Notes: a model not told the origin generated them from the letters alone. A DNA stretch of 16,788 bases from Chelonobacter sp006228105 (GCF_006228105.1 NZ_VDHH01000041.1); one strand, 5' to 3'; shown: positions 1 through 7,745, counted from the first letter of the stretch. A program made the numbers and translations.

Positions 1-275
1 GGTGAAATTTGTGCCGACAGCGCAACATCGACGGTATCCATATGTGCCACGAACCCAATTGGCGTAGCATTCGGCACGCTGCCGGGCAAAAGTGCGGTTA
101 CATTGGCATATTGATCAGTATGAATCTGGCTTAAGCCCAGCTGTTTTAATTCTTCCGACAATAATTCCGCCATTTTCCATTGCCCATCCGAGCTGGGCAC
201 GCTTGAAGCTGCGGCATTACTTTGGCTGCTGATTGCCAGATAACGAAAAAAGCGTTCAATTAGCTGTTGTTGCAT
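1..275 (-). CDS. pepT: Peptidase T-like M20 metallopeptidase, N-terminal part
   Basis: The first 91 residues of a protein that runs off the left edge. It resembles the start of peptidase T, a cytoplasmic zinc tripeptidase that removes N-terminal residues from tripeptides. Visible family signs are an early LIERFFRYL helix, a PSSDGQWKMAELL segment (E. coli PepT has a similar VPSTEGQWK stretch) and a GFVAHMDT motif whose H78 and D80 match the first metal-binding His and the following Asp of M20 peptidases. The start is ATG at 275-273, preceded by a clear TAAGGAGA ribosome site. It follows the AbgT transporter gene by only 20 bases in the same direction, so the two are probably cotranscribed. Another M20 dipeptidase of the PepT subfamily is possible because the catalytic and dimerisation parts are not visible. 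Confidence 0.8.
   Translation of the reverse strand, partial: MQQQLIERFFRYLAISSQSNAAASSVPSSDGQWKMAELLSEELKQLGLSQIHTDQYANVTALLPGSVPNATPIGFVAHMDTVDVALSAQIS
90..98 (+). repeat. DNA uptake signal sequence (USS)
   Basis: Exact AAGTGCGGT core inside the pepT coding sequence. In Pasteurellaceae this 9-mer is the preferred recognition core for uptake of DNA during natural transformation. Confidence 0.9.
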
Positions 276-295
276 TATGTTCTCCTTATGTGCAG

Positions 296-1837
296 TTAGG
301 CTTTCGGGTAAGTGTAGCCACTGTCAAAACCGAGCGGAATCCCGAGCCACCAGTAAACATACAACACGAGAGTCAAGACGATAAATAAGCCGATGGTATA
401 AGGAATCATCATCGAACACAATGTGCCGACACCGGTATTTTTGCAGTACCGCTGGCAGTACGAAATCAACAGCGGATAAAAGGCAAACATTGGGGTGGAT
501 ACGTTGACCACCGAGTCGCTGATGCGAAATGCAGCTTGGGTTAATTCCGGCGAAATATTTACCGACATCAGCATCGGCACCAAAATAGAGGATAAAATTG
601 CCCATTTTGAGGTGGCGGAGGTGATAATAATATTTAAAAGTGCGGTCAGGATTAATACGCCGAAAATCGTAATACCGGATGGCATTTGCAGTGATTTCAA
701 GAACTCAGCGCCAGATAAGGCGATTAGCGTGCCAATGCCGGATCGGTTAAATGAGTACAGAAATTGGGCGCAAAAGAATGAAAATACAATGAAAGGCACT
801 AAGGTATAGGTGATCTTTTCCATTGATTTCGTCACTGTTCGTGTATCGCTGAAGGTTTTGGCGATCACGCCGTGGATCAGTGATGGTACAGCAAAAAACA
901 ACAGCAATAACGGCACGATGATCTGCATAATCGGAGCAGTCGGGCTGGTCAGCGAGCCTTCCGGTGAGCGTAATAATGAATTTTGCGGAGCTGCAACAGC
1001 AAATAATCCGATGGCGATCAAAATGAAAACCGCACTTGCCCAACGAAAGGCTTTTAAATCCAGCGCAGAAGGCTGCTGGATTTCAATGTGTGCCGAATCC
1101 AGCTCGTTGGAAAGCGGCATGGTTCTTTTTAAACGTGGGTCTATGATTTTGTCAGTAATATACCAACAGACACCAATCACAAAAAACGTGCTGCCGAAAC
1201 TCAAAAAGTAGTTCGCTAAAATATTGACCTCATAGCTTGGATCAATAATGCGTGCCGCATTTTGCGTAAAACTTTGCATAATCGGATCGATAATGGATGG
1301 CGTGAAACTGGCTGAGAAGCCACCAGCCAAACCGGCAAATGATGCGGCAATGCCGGATAACGGATGTTTACCGACTGAATAGAAAATCAGTGCGGCGACC
1401 GGCATTAAAATCACATAGGCAGAATCGGATGCGATGTGTGCAAAAACCGCAACTGTAATCACCGCCGGGGTTACGATATTTTTCGGAATGATATTTAAGG
1501 CGCGGCTCAAGCCAACGTTGATAAAGCCGCTGGCTTCGGCAATCCCGATACCGATGGTTGCGACAATGGTAATACCTAGAGGGGGAAAGTTGACGAAGTT
1601 TTTAGTCAGCGAGGTCAAAAATGCCAAAATTTCAGAAGGTTGAAATAAATTGACAATCACCAGTGGCTGCTGCGTAATTGGATTGATGTAGTCAAAGCTG
1701 AAGTAAGACAATCCCCACGAAAGCAGCCAGCAAATAATCAGGGCATATACAAACAACATGGTAATATCCGGCAATTTATTGCCGATATATTCGATTTTTT
1801 GCAGCCAATCACGCTTTATGGCTAATTTTTCTGACAT
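296..1837 (-). CDS. abgT: AbgT family transporter
   Basis: A 513-residue inner-membrane protein of the AbgT family, whose members include E. coli AbgT (p-aminobenzoyl-glutamate uptake) and Neisseria MtrF (sulfonamide/metabolite export). The sequence shows about ten or more hydrophobic segments and the family signatures: an AASFAGLAGGFSASF hairpin-like stretch near residues 164-178, SATSKWA near 408 and RISDSVVNVSTPM near 439. Length matches the family norm of about 500-510. The ATG at 1837 has a TAAGG ribosome site about 9 bases upstream. It lies directly upstream of the pepT-like gene, so imported substrate may be a small peptide that PepT then hydrolyses; that link is inference. Substrate and transport direction cannot be read from sequence. 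The gene follows the acrB terminator and probably has its own promoter. Confidence 0.9.
   Translation of the reverse strand: MSEKLAIKRDWLQKIEYIGNKLPDITMLFVYALIICWLLSWGLSYFSFDYINPITQQPLVIVNLFQPSEILAFLTSLTKNFVNFPPLGITIVATIGIGIAEASGFINVGLSRALNIIPKNIVTPAVITVAVFAHIASDSAYVILMPVAALIFYSVGKHPLSGIAASFAGLAGGFSASFTPSIIDPIMQSFTQNAARIIDPSYEVNILANYFLSFGSTFFVIGVCWYITDKIIDPRLKRTMPLSNELDSAHIEIQQPSALDLKAFRWASAVFILIAIGLFAVAAPQNSLLRSPEGSLTSPTAPIMQIIVPLLLLFFAVPSLIHGVIAKTFSDTRTVTKSMEKITYTLVPFIVFSFFCAQFLYSFNRSGIGTLIALSGAEFLKSLQMPSGITIFGVLILTALLNIIITSATSKWAILSSILVPMLMSVNISPELTQAAFRISDSVVNVSTPMFAFYPLLISYCQRYCKNTGVGTLCSMMIPYTIGLFIVLTLVLYVYWWLGIPLGFDSGYTYPKA
638..646 (+). repeat. DNA uptake signal sequence (USS)
   Basis: Exact core within abgT, with the longer flank AAAGTGCGGTCA. 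Confidence 0.9.
1029..1037 (-). repeat. DNA uptake signal sequence (USS)
   Basis: Complement of the core (ACCGCACTT on the plus strand) within abgT. Confidence 0.9.
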
Positions 1838-1872
1838 TTTGCAAGACCTTAATATTGAAGAATAAGAAAGTA

Positions 1873-1901
1873 TTTGTAGCAGTTTATGTTGTTTTAGTAA
1901 A
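1873..1901 (-). promoter_or_regulatory. Possible promoter of abgT
   Basis: On the minus strand, TTTACT (1901-1896) and TACAAA (1878-1873) stand 17 bases apart, each matching 4 of 6 sigma-70 positions, about 35 bases before the abgT ATG. The match is weak. It is offered because the acrB terminator immediately upstream implies that abgT needs its own start. Confidence 0.3.
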
Positions 1902-1903
1902 GA

Positions 1904-1935
1904 AAAAGGGACTACCCAGACAGGTAATCCCTTTT
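1904..1935 (-). terminator. Rho-independent terminator after acrB
   Basis: On the minus strand a 13-base-pair stem, AAAAGGGATTACC pairing with GGTAGTCCCTTTT (one U-G wobble), closes a 6-base loop. The stem ends in a T-rich tract. The wobble pairs only in minus-strand RNA, which fits termination of the acrRAB transcript about 25 bases after the acrB stop codon. Confidence 0.85.
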
Positions 1936-1946
1936 GATGATATACA

Positions 1947-1955
1947 AAGTGCGGT
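1947..1955 (+). repeat. DNA uptake signal sequence (USS)
   Basis: Exact core with flank AAAGTGCGGTCA, located between the acrB stop codon and its terminator, so it is intergenic. Confidence 0.9.
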
Positions 1956-1959
1956 CAAC

Positions 1960-4900
1960 TTAATGCGGTTGATCCAATTGCCCGTGATCCTCGATAGCCG
2001 GTTGGTTTTCGTCAAACTCCGGCAGAGGTTTATGTTGGCTGGCGATAAAGCTGTAGATCACCGGCAACACAAACAGGGTGAACAATGTGCCGATTGCCAA
2101 ACCGGAGATGATGACCACACCAATACTGAAACGCGAGATTGCACCGGCGCCGGAGGCGTACAGCAGCGGAATCAGCCCGGCGATCATCGCGGCGGTGGTC
2201 ATCAAAATTGGGCGCAAACGAATACGAGCCGCTTCTGAAATTGCCTCGATACGGTTTTTACCGTGTAATAACTGCTCTTCTTTGGCAACTTCACACATTA
2301 AAATACCGTGCTTGGTGATCAGTCCGACTAAGGTGATCAATCCGACCTCCGAGTAGATATTCAAAGTCGTACCGACAAGCCCTAAGAAGTTCAGCAGATT
2401 AAGCATTAAGAGTGCACCACTGATCGCCAGCGGCACTGAAACCATGATCACTAGCGGGTCACGGATCGATTCAAATTGAATTGCCAAGACTAAGAAGATA
2501 ATGATTACGGCTAAACCGAAAGTGGTTGCCAGCGTATTGCCTTCTTGTACATATTGCCGCGATTCACCACGGAAATCATAAGTGTAGCCTTGTGGCAATA
2601 GTTCGGCACCACTGGTTTGGAACCATTGAACGGCATCACCGATCGATCCGGTTGGGACGCCACTGATCACCGCAGAATTTAGCTGGTTAAAGCGTGGCAA
2701 CGACAGCGGTTGGGTTTTTAGTTCCAGTTTAATTAAGCTGCTGAGCGGTACCGCACGTCCATCGGCAGCAATCAGGGAGTAGCTGCTCATGGATTCCGGA
2801 TTCAGGCGTTTCTTGCGCTCCACTTCTGAAATAATTTTATAAGCACGTCCTTCAATGTCTACTCGAGTAACGGTAGCGCCGGAGAGGAAACTGCCTAAGG
2901 TGGCACTGATTTGGCTCATAGTAATACCATAGGAGTTGGCTTTGTCCATATCGATATCCATGTGCATTTCGGCGGTGTCGAAGCTCAAGTCCAGATTAGA
3001 GAAGATAAATTGTCCGGAGCGTTGTGCCGCCTGCCACACAGATTGAGCAATCAGCACCAAATCGGAGTAGTCATTCGGGGTGGTGATTACAAACGACACC
3101 GGCATCCCTTGTTCGCCGGTATCAATTTCTGGGAACGGAAAGCCGGAAACTGAAATTTCCGGGATATGTTTGGCTTTGTTGTTCAGATCGGCCATGATTT
3201 GGGCTTGGCTACGACTGCGCTCAGACCAATCCACCAGTGTGGCAATTGCCAGTGCATTGTTTGAGGCGGGTACCCCGGAAATAATTTGTGAAAATTGAAT
3301 TTCAGGGGTCTCTTTCAACAAGGTTTCATAAGCTTTCATCGAATCTTGTACATAATCTATATTTTTATTGGCGGAAGTAGTTCCAATCGCCAATAAGGCG
3401 CCTTTATCCTCATTTGGCACCAGTTCACTAGAGAGTGAACTAAACAACACCGGCAACGTAGCGAAAATAATCGCAGCAAAGCCCAAAACCCAAATGCGGT
3501 TTGCCATGGTCAGTGCTAACAAAGTGCGGTAACCTTCGGTTAGTTTGTGCAAGAATCCTTCGACACAGCGTTCCAATTTGCTTGGCGTAGCGCTGGCTTT
3601 CAATAGGTTGGCACACATCATCGGTGATAAAGTCAGGGCAATCACGCCGGAGATCAAAACTGCTCCCGCCAACGTCAAGGCAAACTCTTTGAACAATGTA
3701 CCGGTGATTCCACCCATCAGCGCCATCGGCGAGTAAACCGCACACAGGGCGATGGTCATCGAAATGACGGGAACAGCGATTTCTCGTGTTCCGATAATGG
3801 CTGCACGGAACGGTGTTTCACCCAACTTGATGTGGCGATCAACATTTTCCAAGACCACGATCGCATCGTCCACCACCAAACCAATCGCCAGAATCATTGC
3901 CAGTAGTGTCATCAAGTTAATCGAGAAATCAAAGGCTTGCAACAACATGATGACGCCAATCAGTGAGATCGGAATCGTCACCACCGGCACAATCATGGCA
4001 CGGAAAGAACCGAGGAACATGGTGATCACCACCAATACGATCAAGGTCGCTTCCAGAATGGTTTTCACCACCTCATCAATCGAGCTGTTAATCGCAATCG
4101 TACGGTCATACAACACTTTTGCCTGAATGCTCGGCGGTAAGTTCTTCTGAATAGTGTCTAATAACGGATAGATATTTTCGATCACGGTCAGTGGGTTGGC
4201 GCTGGACGCCGGTTCGATTGACAATACCACTGCATTTTCGCCATTGGCAACAGCACGTGCATTATCGCTTTCTTGATCCAGTTCGACGGTGGCAATATCG
4301 CTTAAATGGACTAATTTATCATTGTCAGCACTGATCACCAGATTTTTTAGCTGCTCAACATCGGTAGTGGTGGTGTTGACTTTATTTTTAATCACGGTGT
4401 ACCAGCCGTTGGTGCTGCCTGCGGCGGTCTGCACATTGTTGCTGGAAAGTGCGGTCATCACTCTTGGGGCAGAAAGCCCTAAGGCCGCCATTTTTTGTGG
4501 ATCCAGCCAAATTCGCATGGCATACGGCGTACCACCGAAAATATCGACTTTAGCCACGCCGGGAATGGTGAAAAACTGCGGTTTGACCACCCGTTGGATG
4601 TAGTCGGTCACTTGGCTTGGGTCAAGCTGTTCAGAAGTAAAACTGACATACATCATCCCCGAACCACCCGTTGAAGAGGTAATGGTCGGGTCGTCAATAT
4701 CACTCGGCAAGGCAGAGCGCACCGAATTGACTTTAGCCAGAATATCCGCCAATGCTGCATTCGGGTCAGTATTCAATTTCATTTTGACGGTAATAGTTGA
4801 TACGCTTTGACGGCTGCTGGATGACATATAATCAATATTATCGGCTTGCGCAATTGCCTCTTCCAACTGTGAGGTCACGAACGCCTGAATCAAATTAGCG

Positions 4901-5064
4901 TCGGCACCGGCATAGACGGTGCTGACGTTGATCACCGTGGTGGTCATTTTCGGGTATTCCCGCACGCTCAGTTTAGAAACCGCCTGCAAGCCTAAAATGA
5001 CGATTAAAATACTGATCGCGGCGGCCAAGACCGGACGGCGAATAAAAATATCAGTAAAACGCAT
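1960..5064 (-). CDS. acrB: RND multidrug efflux pump, inner-membrane permease
   Basis: A 1034-residue resistance-nodulation-division permease, the proton-driven pump of a tripartite efflux complex spanning both membranes. It begins with the typical MRFTDIFIRRPVLA first membrane helix. The proton relay is intact: the Asp pair D399-D400 in ILAIGLVVDDAIVV (TM4) and K918 in LVGLITKHGILM (TM10). Two periplasmic porter regions lie at about residues 35-335 and 550-845, each followed by a bundle of membrane helices, giving the normal twelve. Length is usual for the family and the sequence closely resembles H. influenzae AcrB. The start ATG at 5064 follows an AGGA ribosome site and lies 30 bases after the acrA stop. 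Likely substrates are dyes, detergents and drugs, but specificity is not readable here. Confidence 0.95.
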   Translation of the reverse strand: MRFTDIFIRRPVLAAAISILIVILGLQAVSKLSVREYPKMTTTVINVSTVYAGADANLIQAFVTSQLEEAIAQADNIDYMSSSSRQSVSTITVKMKLNTDPNAALADILAKVNSVRSALPSDIDDPTITSSTGGSGMMYVSFTSEQLDPSQVTDYIQRVVKPQFFTIPGVAKVDIFGGTPYAMRIWLDPQKMAALGLSAPRVMTALSSNNVQTAAGSTNGWYTVIKNKVNTTTTDVEQLKNLVISADNDKLVHLSDIATVELDQESDNARAVANGENAVVLSIEPASSANPLTVIENIYPLLDTIQKNLPPSIQAKVLYDRTIAINSSIDEVVKTILEATLIVLVVITMFLGSFRAMIVPVVTIPISLIGVIMLLQAFDFSINLMTLLAMILAIGLVVDDAIVVLENVDRHIKLGETPFRAAIIGTREIAVPVISMTIALCAVYSPMALMGGITGTLFKEFALTLAGAVLISGVIALTLSPMMCANLLKASATPSKLERCVEGFLHKLTEGYRTLLALTMANRIWVLGFAAIIFATLPVLFSSLSSELVPNEDKGALLAIGTTSANKNIDYVQDSMKAYETLLKETPEIQFSQIISGVPASNNALAIATLVDWSERSRSQAQIMADLNNKAKHIPEISVSGFPFPEIDTGEQGMPVSFVITTPNDYSDLVLIAQSVWQAAQRSGQFIFSNLDLSFDTAEMHMDIDMDKANSYGITMSQISATLGSFLSGATVTRVDIEGRAYKIISEVERKKRLNPESMSSYSLIAADGRAVPLSSLIKLELKTQPLSLPRFNQLNSAVISGVPTGSIGDAVQWFQTSGAELLPQGYTYDFRGESRQYVQEGNTLATTFGLAVIIIFLVLAIQFESIRDPLVIMVSVPLAISGALLMLNLLNFLGLVGTTLNIYSEVGLITLVGLITKHGILMCEVAKEEQLLHGKNRIEAISEAARIRLRPILMTTAAMIAGLIPLLYASGAGAISRFSIGVVIISGLAIGTLFTLFVLPVIYSFIASQHKPLPEFDENQPAIEDHGQLDQPH
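3522..3530 (+). repeat. DNA uptake signal sequence (USS)
   Basis: Exact core within acrB, in the region encoding the middle of the protein. A near-copy with one missing base pattern (AAATGCGGT) sits about 30 bases to the left. Confidence 0.9.
4447..4455 (+). repeat. DNA uptake signal sequence (USS)
   Basis: Exact core with flank AAAGTGCGGTCA within acrB. Confidence 0.9.
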
Positions 5065-5094
5065 ATATTTTCCTATCTTTTTGTCTGATTTTGC

Positions 5095-6288
5095 TTACAA
5101 CTTCGGTGTTGCAGCAGGCTGCTCAGTACCAACACCGGCTTGGTCTGAAACCACAACCAGACTGCCGTTACTCAACCGCTGTTGTCCGCCGGTTACGATG
5201 ATATCACCGAACTGTAACGAACCGCTCTTCAAGTGAGAGTAAATGCCGCTGCGTTCCAAGGTGTTGACCGTCACCAAATTAGCACGATACATCTTGTCCA
5301 GATCTTTGTTATCAGCATATTTTTCTTTGTCTACCTCGGAAAGTGCGGTCAAGCGATAGACACTTTCACCGTACATATTGTAGGCAATTGCCACTTGTGG
5401 CAACACGATTTGATCGTATTCGGTGGTCAGTGCAACCCGCACTCGGGCAAACATACCGGACAACAATTTGTCACGACTGTCTTCGACGGTGGCTTGCAAA
5501 TCGATCAAGCCACTGGTTGAAGTAACCGCCGGCTCGATCGCCGAAATTTTGGCAGAGAACGTTTCACCGGCAAAGGCATCGACGACTGCGGTGACTTTTT
5601 GTCCGATAAACAGATTTTCTAAGCTATTTTGTCCTAAAGAAAAATCAATTTTGGTGGTGCTGATGTCTTCCACCCGCACCATTGCCTGCCCGATGGTAAC
5701 ATATTGTCCAACATTGACTTGGATGATCCCGGTGACGCCGTCAAACGGCGCATAAATTTGGCGACGAGCAATGGTGGCTTTGGCCGCTTCAATATTGGCA
5801 ACCAATGCCCGATAGCTGGATTCGGCATTATCCAATTCACTTTTTGACACACTTTTACTGCGAAACAGGGTTTGATAACGTTGGTAGTTCGCCTGTACTG
5901 AGGTTAATTGAGCTTGATAAGCGGCTAAATTGGCTTTTTCCACATCGGAATCCAGTTCGATCAGCAAATCCCCTTTTTTAACCTGTTGCCCCGCCTGCAC
6001 AAAAATCGATTTCACCGTGCCTGACATTTGTGAACTGAGCATCGCACCCTGATTTGGACGGATAATACCGGTGGCTTCGATAGCCGGTGTCCATTGTTGA
6101 GTCTGTACGGTGGTCACGGTGACTGGGTTGATTGCTTCCGGCATATTGGCAAAATAGGCTGCCATGCCGCGTGATTTCATCATCTGTAAGCCAATAACGG
6201 CGGCAAACGCCAGAATAACAATGAGAAGCACCAATTTCATCACGAAAGAGCGCGATCTCTTAGGCTTGTTAGTTTGAATATCTGACAT
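5095..6288 (-). CDS. acrA: Efflux RND periplasmic adaptor (membrane fusion protein)
   Basis: A 397-residue adaptor that would link AcrB to an outer membrane channel. A short basic N-terminus (KPKRSR) is followed by one membrane helix at about residues 16-34 (MKLVLLIVILAFAAVIGLQ). There is no lipobox Cys, so it is anchored by an uncleaved helix rather than a lipid. Then come the lipoyl half-motif GTVKSIFVQAGQQVKKGDLL, a coiled-coil hairpin near 115-170 (YQAQLTSVQANYQRYQTLF), the second lipoyl half (YAPFDGVTGIIQVNVGQYV) and a beta-barrel region. The start is ATG at 6288-6286, 7 bases after GGAG; an upstream in-frame start at 6351 would overlap acrR and lacks a ribosome site. It sits 41 bases after acrR and 30 before acrB, so one operon is likely. 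Confidence 0.93.
   Translation of the reverse strand: MSDIQTNKPKRSRSFVMKLVLLIVILAFAAVIGLQMMKSRGMAAYFANMPEAINPVTVTTVQTQQWTPAIEATGIIRPNQGAMLSSQMSGTVKSIFVQAGQQVKKGDLLIELDSDVEKANLAAYQAQLTSVQANYQRYQTLFRSKSVSKSELDNAESSYRALVANIEAAKATIARRQIYAPFDGVTGIIQVNVGQYVTIGQAMVRVEDISTTKIDFSLGQNSLENLFIGQKVTAVVDAFAGETFSAKISAIEPAVTSTSGLIDLQATVEDSRDKLLSGMFARVRVALTTEYDQIVLPQVAIAYNMYGESVYRLTALSEVDKEKYADNKDLDKMYRANLVTVNTLERSGIYSHLKSGSLQFGDIIVTGGQQRLSNGSLVVVSDQAGVGTEQPAATPKL
5341..5349 (+). repeat. DNA uptake signal sequence (USS)
   Basis: Exact core with flank AAAGTGCGGTCA within acrA. Confidence 0.9.
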
Positions 6289-6329
6289 AAAAAAACTCCG
6301 TAAGAATAAAAATAGGATTGGTTTTGTAG

Positions 6330-6899
6330 TTAATAGCAAATACTTTGCCAAGTTCTGCGGATCACATCTTCAAGAATTTCAACAGCATAGGACTCATCAT
6401 AGTGTGCTTGCCGAAAAGCCAGTTTGATGGCGCTTCCTAAGCTTAGCGCAAATAAAACATCATGTGGCAAGCTGGATAGAACTCGTTGCTTCTGCCCATG
6501 TTTAATAAATGTATTCCAGATATCTCGGCGTTGGTGGCAGCTTTTAACGAGTTCACTAAATCCGGGAAGACTGTCATATTGGTAGAAATTCTTTAAAACA
6601 TGTGGATTTTGCTGGAAAAATTCCCAAAAATTCCACCACATTTGACGATATTGCTCAAACAACGGTGCATCAGGATTGTGCTTTTTAACTAGCTGGGCAT
6701 CAATTCGCGCAAAGAGATATTTTGCCAAATTGCTTAACAACTCTTCTTTATTGGTAAAATAGATATAAATAGTGCCGACAGAAATTCCGGCAGCTTTGGC
6801 GATTTTTTGCATTGACAGGGTGTGTAAACCGTCTTCTGCCATCAATTTTTCTGTTGCAACAAGGATTTGCTGGGCAGTTTGCGTTTCAGAATATTGCAT
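6330..6899 (-). CDS. acrR: TetR/AcrR family transcriptional repressor
   Basis: A 189-residue regulator with a standard TetR N-terminal DNA-binding domain: helix one near residues 7-24 (QTAQQILVATEKLMAEDG), a helix-turn-helix at about 28-48 ending in SVGTIYIYFTNKEELL, then a less conserved ligand-binding domain. It heads the acrRAB operon in the order seen in H. influenzae. By analogy it represses its own operon until a pump substrate binds. The start chosen is ATG at 6899-6897; GAGG lies 12 bases upstream, a rather long spacing. An in-frame TTG at 6917 would add six residues but has no ribosome site. A perfect palindrome just upstream, overlapping the promoter, is the probable operator. Confidence 0.9.
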   Translation of the reverse strand: MQYSETQTAQQILVATEKLMAEDGLHTLSMQKIAKAAGISVGTIYIYFTNKEELLSNLAKYLFARIDAQLVKKHNPDAPLFEQYRQMWWNFWEFFQQNPHVLKNFYQYDSLPGFSELVKSCHQRRDIWNTFIKHGQKQRVLSSLPHDVLFALSLGSAIKLAFRQAHYDESYAVEILEDVIRRTWQSICY

Positions 6900-6929
6900 G
6901 GGTTGAACCGACCTCAAAACGGTTAAATG

Positions 6930-6943
6930 AATGAACGTTCATT
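6930..6943. promoter_or_regulatory. Probable AcrR operator (palindrome)
   Basis: AATGAACGTTCATT is a perfect 14-base inverted repeat. It overlaps the downstream edge of the acrR -10 box and covers the expected transcription start, where a bound TetR-family repressor would block RNA polymerase. Assignment to AcrR is inferred from position and symmetry; TetR-family operators are often inverted repeats of this size. Confidence 0.65.
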
Positions 6944-6969
6944 TTAGTCAGTTTGGTGTTGCAATTCAA
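6941..6969 (-). promoter_or_regulatory. sigma-70 promoter of acrRAB
   Basis: Read on the minus strand, TTGAAT (6969-6964) and TAAAAT (6946-6941) are separated by exactly 17 bases. They match the -35 and -10 consensus at 4 and 5 of 6 positions. The predicted start near 6934 gives a leader of about 35 bases before the acrR ATG. Confidence 0.65.
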
Positions 6970-6974
6970 GAAAT

Positions 6975-6996
6975 AAAACAATGCTTTGATTGTTTT
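6975..6996. terminator. A/T-rich hairpin, possible weak yeaL terminator
   Basis: AAAACAAT and ATTGTTTT form an 8-base-pair stem around a 6-base loop between yeaL and the acrR promoter. Only one base pair is G-C, and the tract after it on the minus strand is only ATTTC, so termination would be weak. It might instead be chance symmetry in A/T-rich DNA. Confidence 0.25.
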
Positions 6997-7026
6997 TCGT
7001 TCTATTTGGTGCTGAGTCAGCCTTAA

Positions 7027-7035
7027 AAGTGCGGT
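7027..7035 (+). repeat. DNA uptake signal sequence (USS)
   Basis: Exact core, intergenic, 13 bases after the yeaL stop codon in the direction of yeaL transcription. Confidence 0.9.
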
Positions 7036-7048
7036 TATATATGACTAT

Positions 7049-7510
7049 TCAATTGAAGCGACTTAAAATTAATGACAGCATACCTGCGGCAATTAATGGT
7101 CCAACCGGAACGCCTTTGAAAAAAGCCACTCCGGCGATAGTACCGATTAACAGCCCTGTGATGATTGATGGGTGAGCACTCATTAACGTGACACCTCGCC
7201 CACCGAGCCAAGCAACAAAAATACCGACAACGATGGCAAGTATCATTTTCCAATTCAATAACAAGCTGCCGATGCCGTCCAATTTGATTTTACCTGAAAC
7301 CAGCGGGCTGAGCACACCGATGGTCAATACCGTAATGCCGATGTGTAATCCGTATTTTTCAAGCCACGGGATATGCCGTTCTAATGGCGTTTGCTGCATC
7401 AGCAGCAACACGGCAGCAGAAATAATAATAGAATTATTATGGCTGAAGTAACCGAGAATAATCAGGAAAATCAACATTGCTGCGGCAGCATTAAACTGAA
7501 AGAAAGACAT
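7049..7510 (-). CDS. yeaL: UPF0756 (DUF441) membrane protein
   Basis: A 153-residue very hydrophobic protein matching the UPF0756 family (E. coli YeaL; also present in H. influenzae). Shared landmarks include FLIILGYFSHNNSI near residues 15-28, the PWLEKYGLHIGITVLTIGVLSPL stretch near 48-70, WLGGRGVTLM near 101-110 and GVPVGPLIAAG near 133-143. About four membrane helices are expected. The family has no established function. The start ATG at 7510 lacks a strong ribosome site, but length and N-terminus fit the family. It is transcribed toward acrR with about 150 bases between them and diverges from the nap operon. The acrR promoter in that gap suggests it is not part of the efflux operon. Confidence 0.9.
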   Translation of the reverse strand: MSFFQFNAAAAMLIFLIILGYFSHNNSIIISAAVLLLMQQTPLERHIPWLEKYGLHIGITVLTIGVLSPLVSGKIKLDGIGSLLLNWKMILAIVVGIFVAWLGGRGVTLMSAHPSIITGLLIGTIAGVAFFKGVPVGPLIAAGMLSLILSRFN

Positions 7511-7632
7511 AAAATTTCAAATTAAAGGGATAATAGTACCAATCTACTGGTGAGCAGGTGAAAAAGCAAGTGCATGATCACATTTAATCGTAATATAGAA
7601 AATTATATAACCATAAGTTTGTCGCATATGAC

Positions 7633-7646
7633 TTGATATAAATCAA
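7633..7646. promoter_or_regulatory. FNR binding site upstream of nap
   Basis: TTGAT-ATAA-ATCAA is a perfect match to the FNR consensus TTGATNNNNATCAA and is itself an inverted repeat. It is centred about 171 bases before the napD start codon. FNR is the oxygen-sensing activator of anaerobic respiration genes, including nap in E. coli. The transcription start is not assigned, so the exact activation class is unknown. Confidence 0.8.
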
Positions 7647-7670
7647 AAGTCTCAAAGGTAAGCGGAAAAA

Positions 7671-7686
7671 TACCTCTTTATAGTCA
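7671..7686 (+). promoter_or_regulatory. Possible NarP 7-2-7 site
   Basis: TACCTCT matches the NarL/NarP heptamer TACYYMT exactly and is followed, after two bases, by an inverted partner matching at 5 of 7 positions. H. influenzae carries NarQ-NarP, so a nitrate response here is plausible. Heptamers of this degeneracy also occur by chance. Confidence 0.35.
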
Positions 7687-7736
7687 TTAAATCTAGACGG
7701 AAAGCATGGATAATTTTATTTTCAAAGTTGTGATTG

Positions 7737-7745
7737 ACCGCACTT
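7737..7745 (-). repeat. DNA uptake signal sequence (USS)
   Basis: Complement of the core with the extended flank (TGACCGCACTTT on the plus strand), in the nap leader region, 65 bases before napD. Confidence 0.9.

Noticed and set aside
810..1211. Plus-strand open frame within abgT
   Set aside because: A shadow of the abgT coding strand; composition follows the membrane protein on the other strand.
6289..6351. N-terminal extension of acrA beginning at 6351
   Set aside because: It would overlap the acrR end, has no ribosome site, and adds a second hydrophobic stretch before the normal anchor; ATG at 6288 has a good GGAG.
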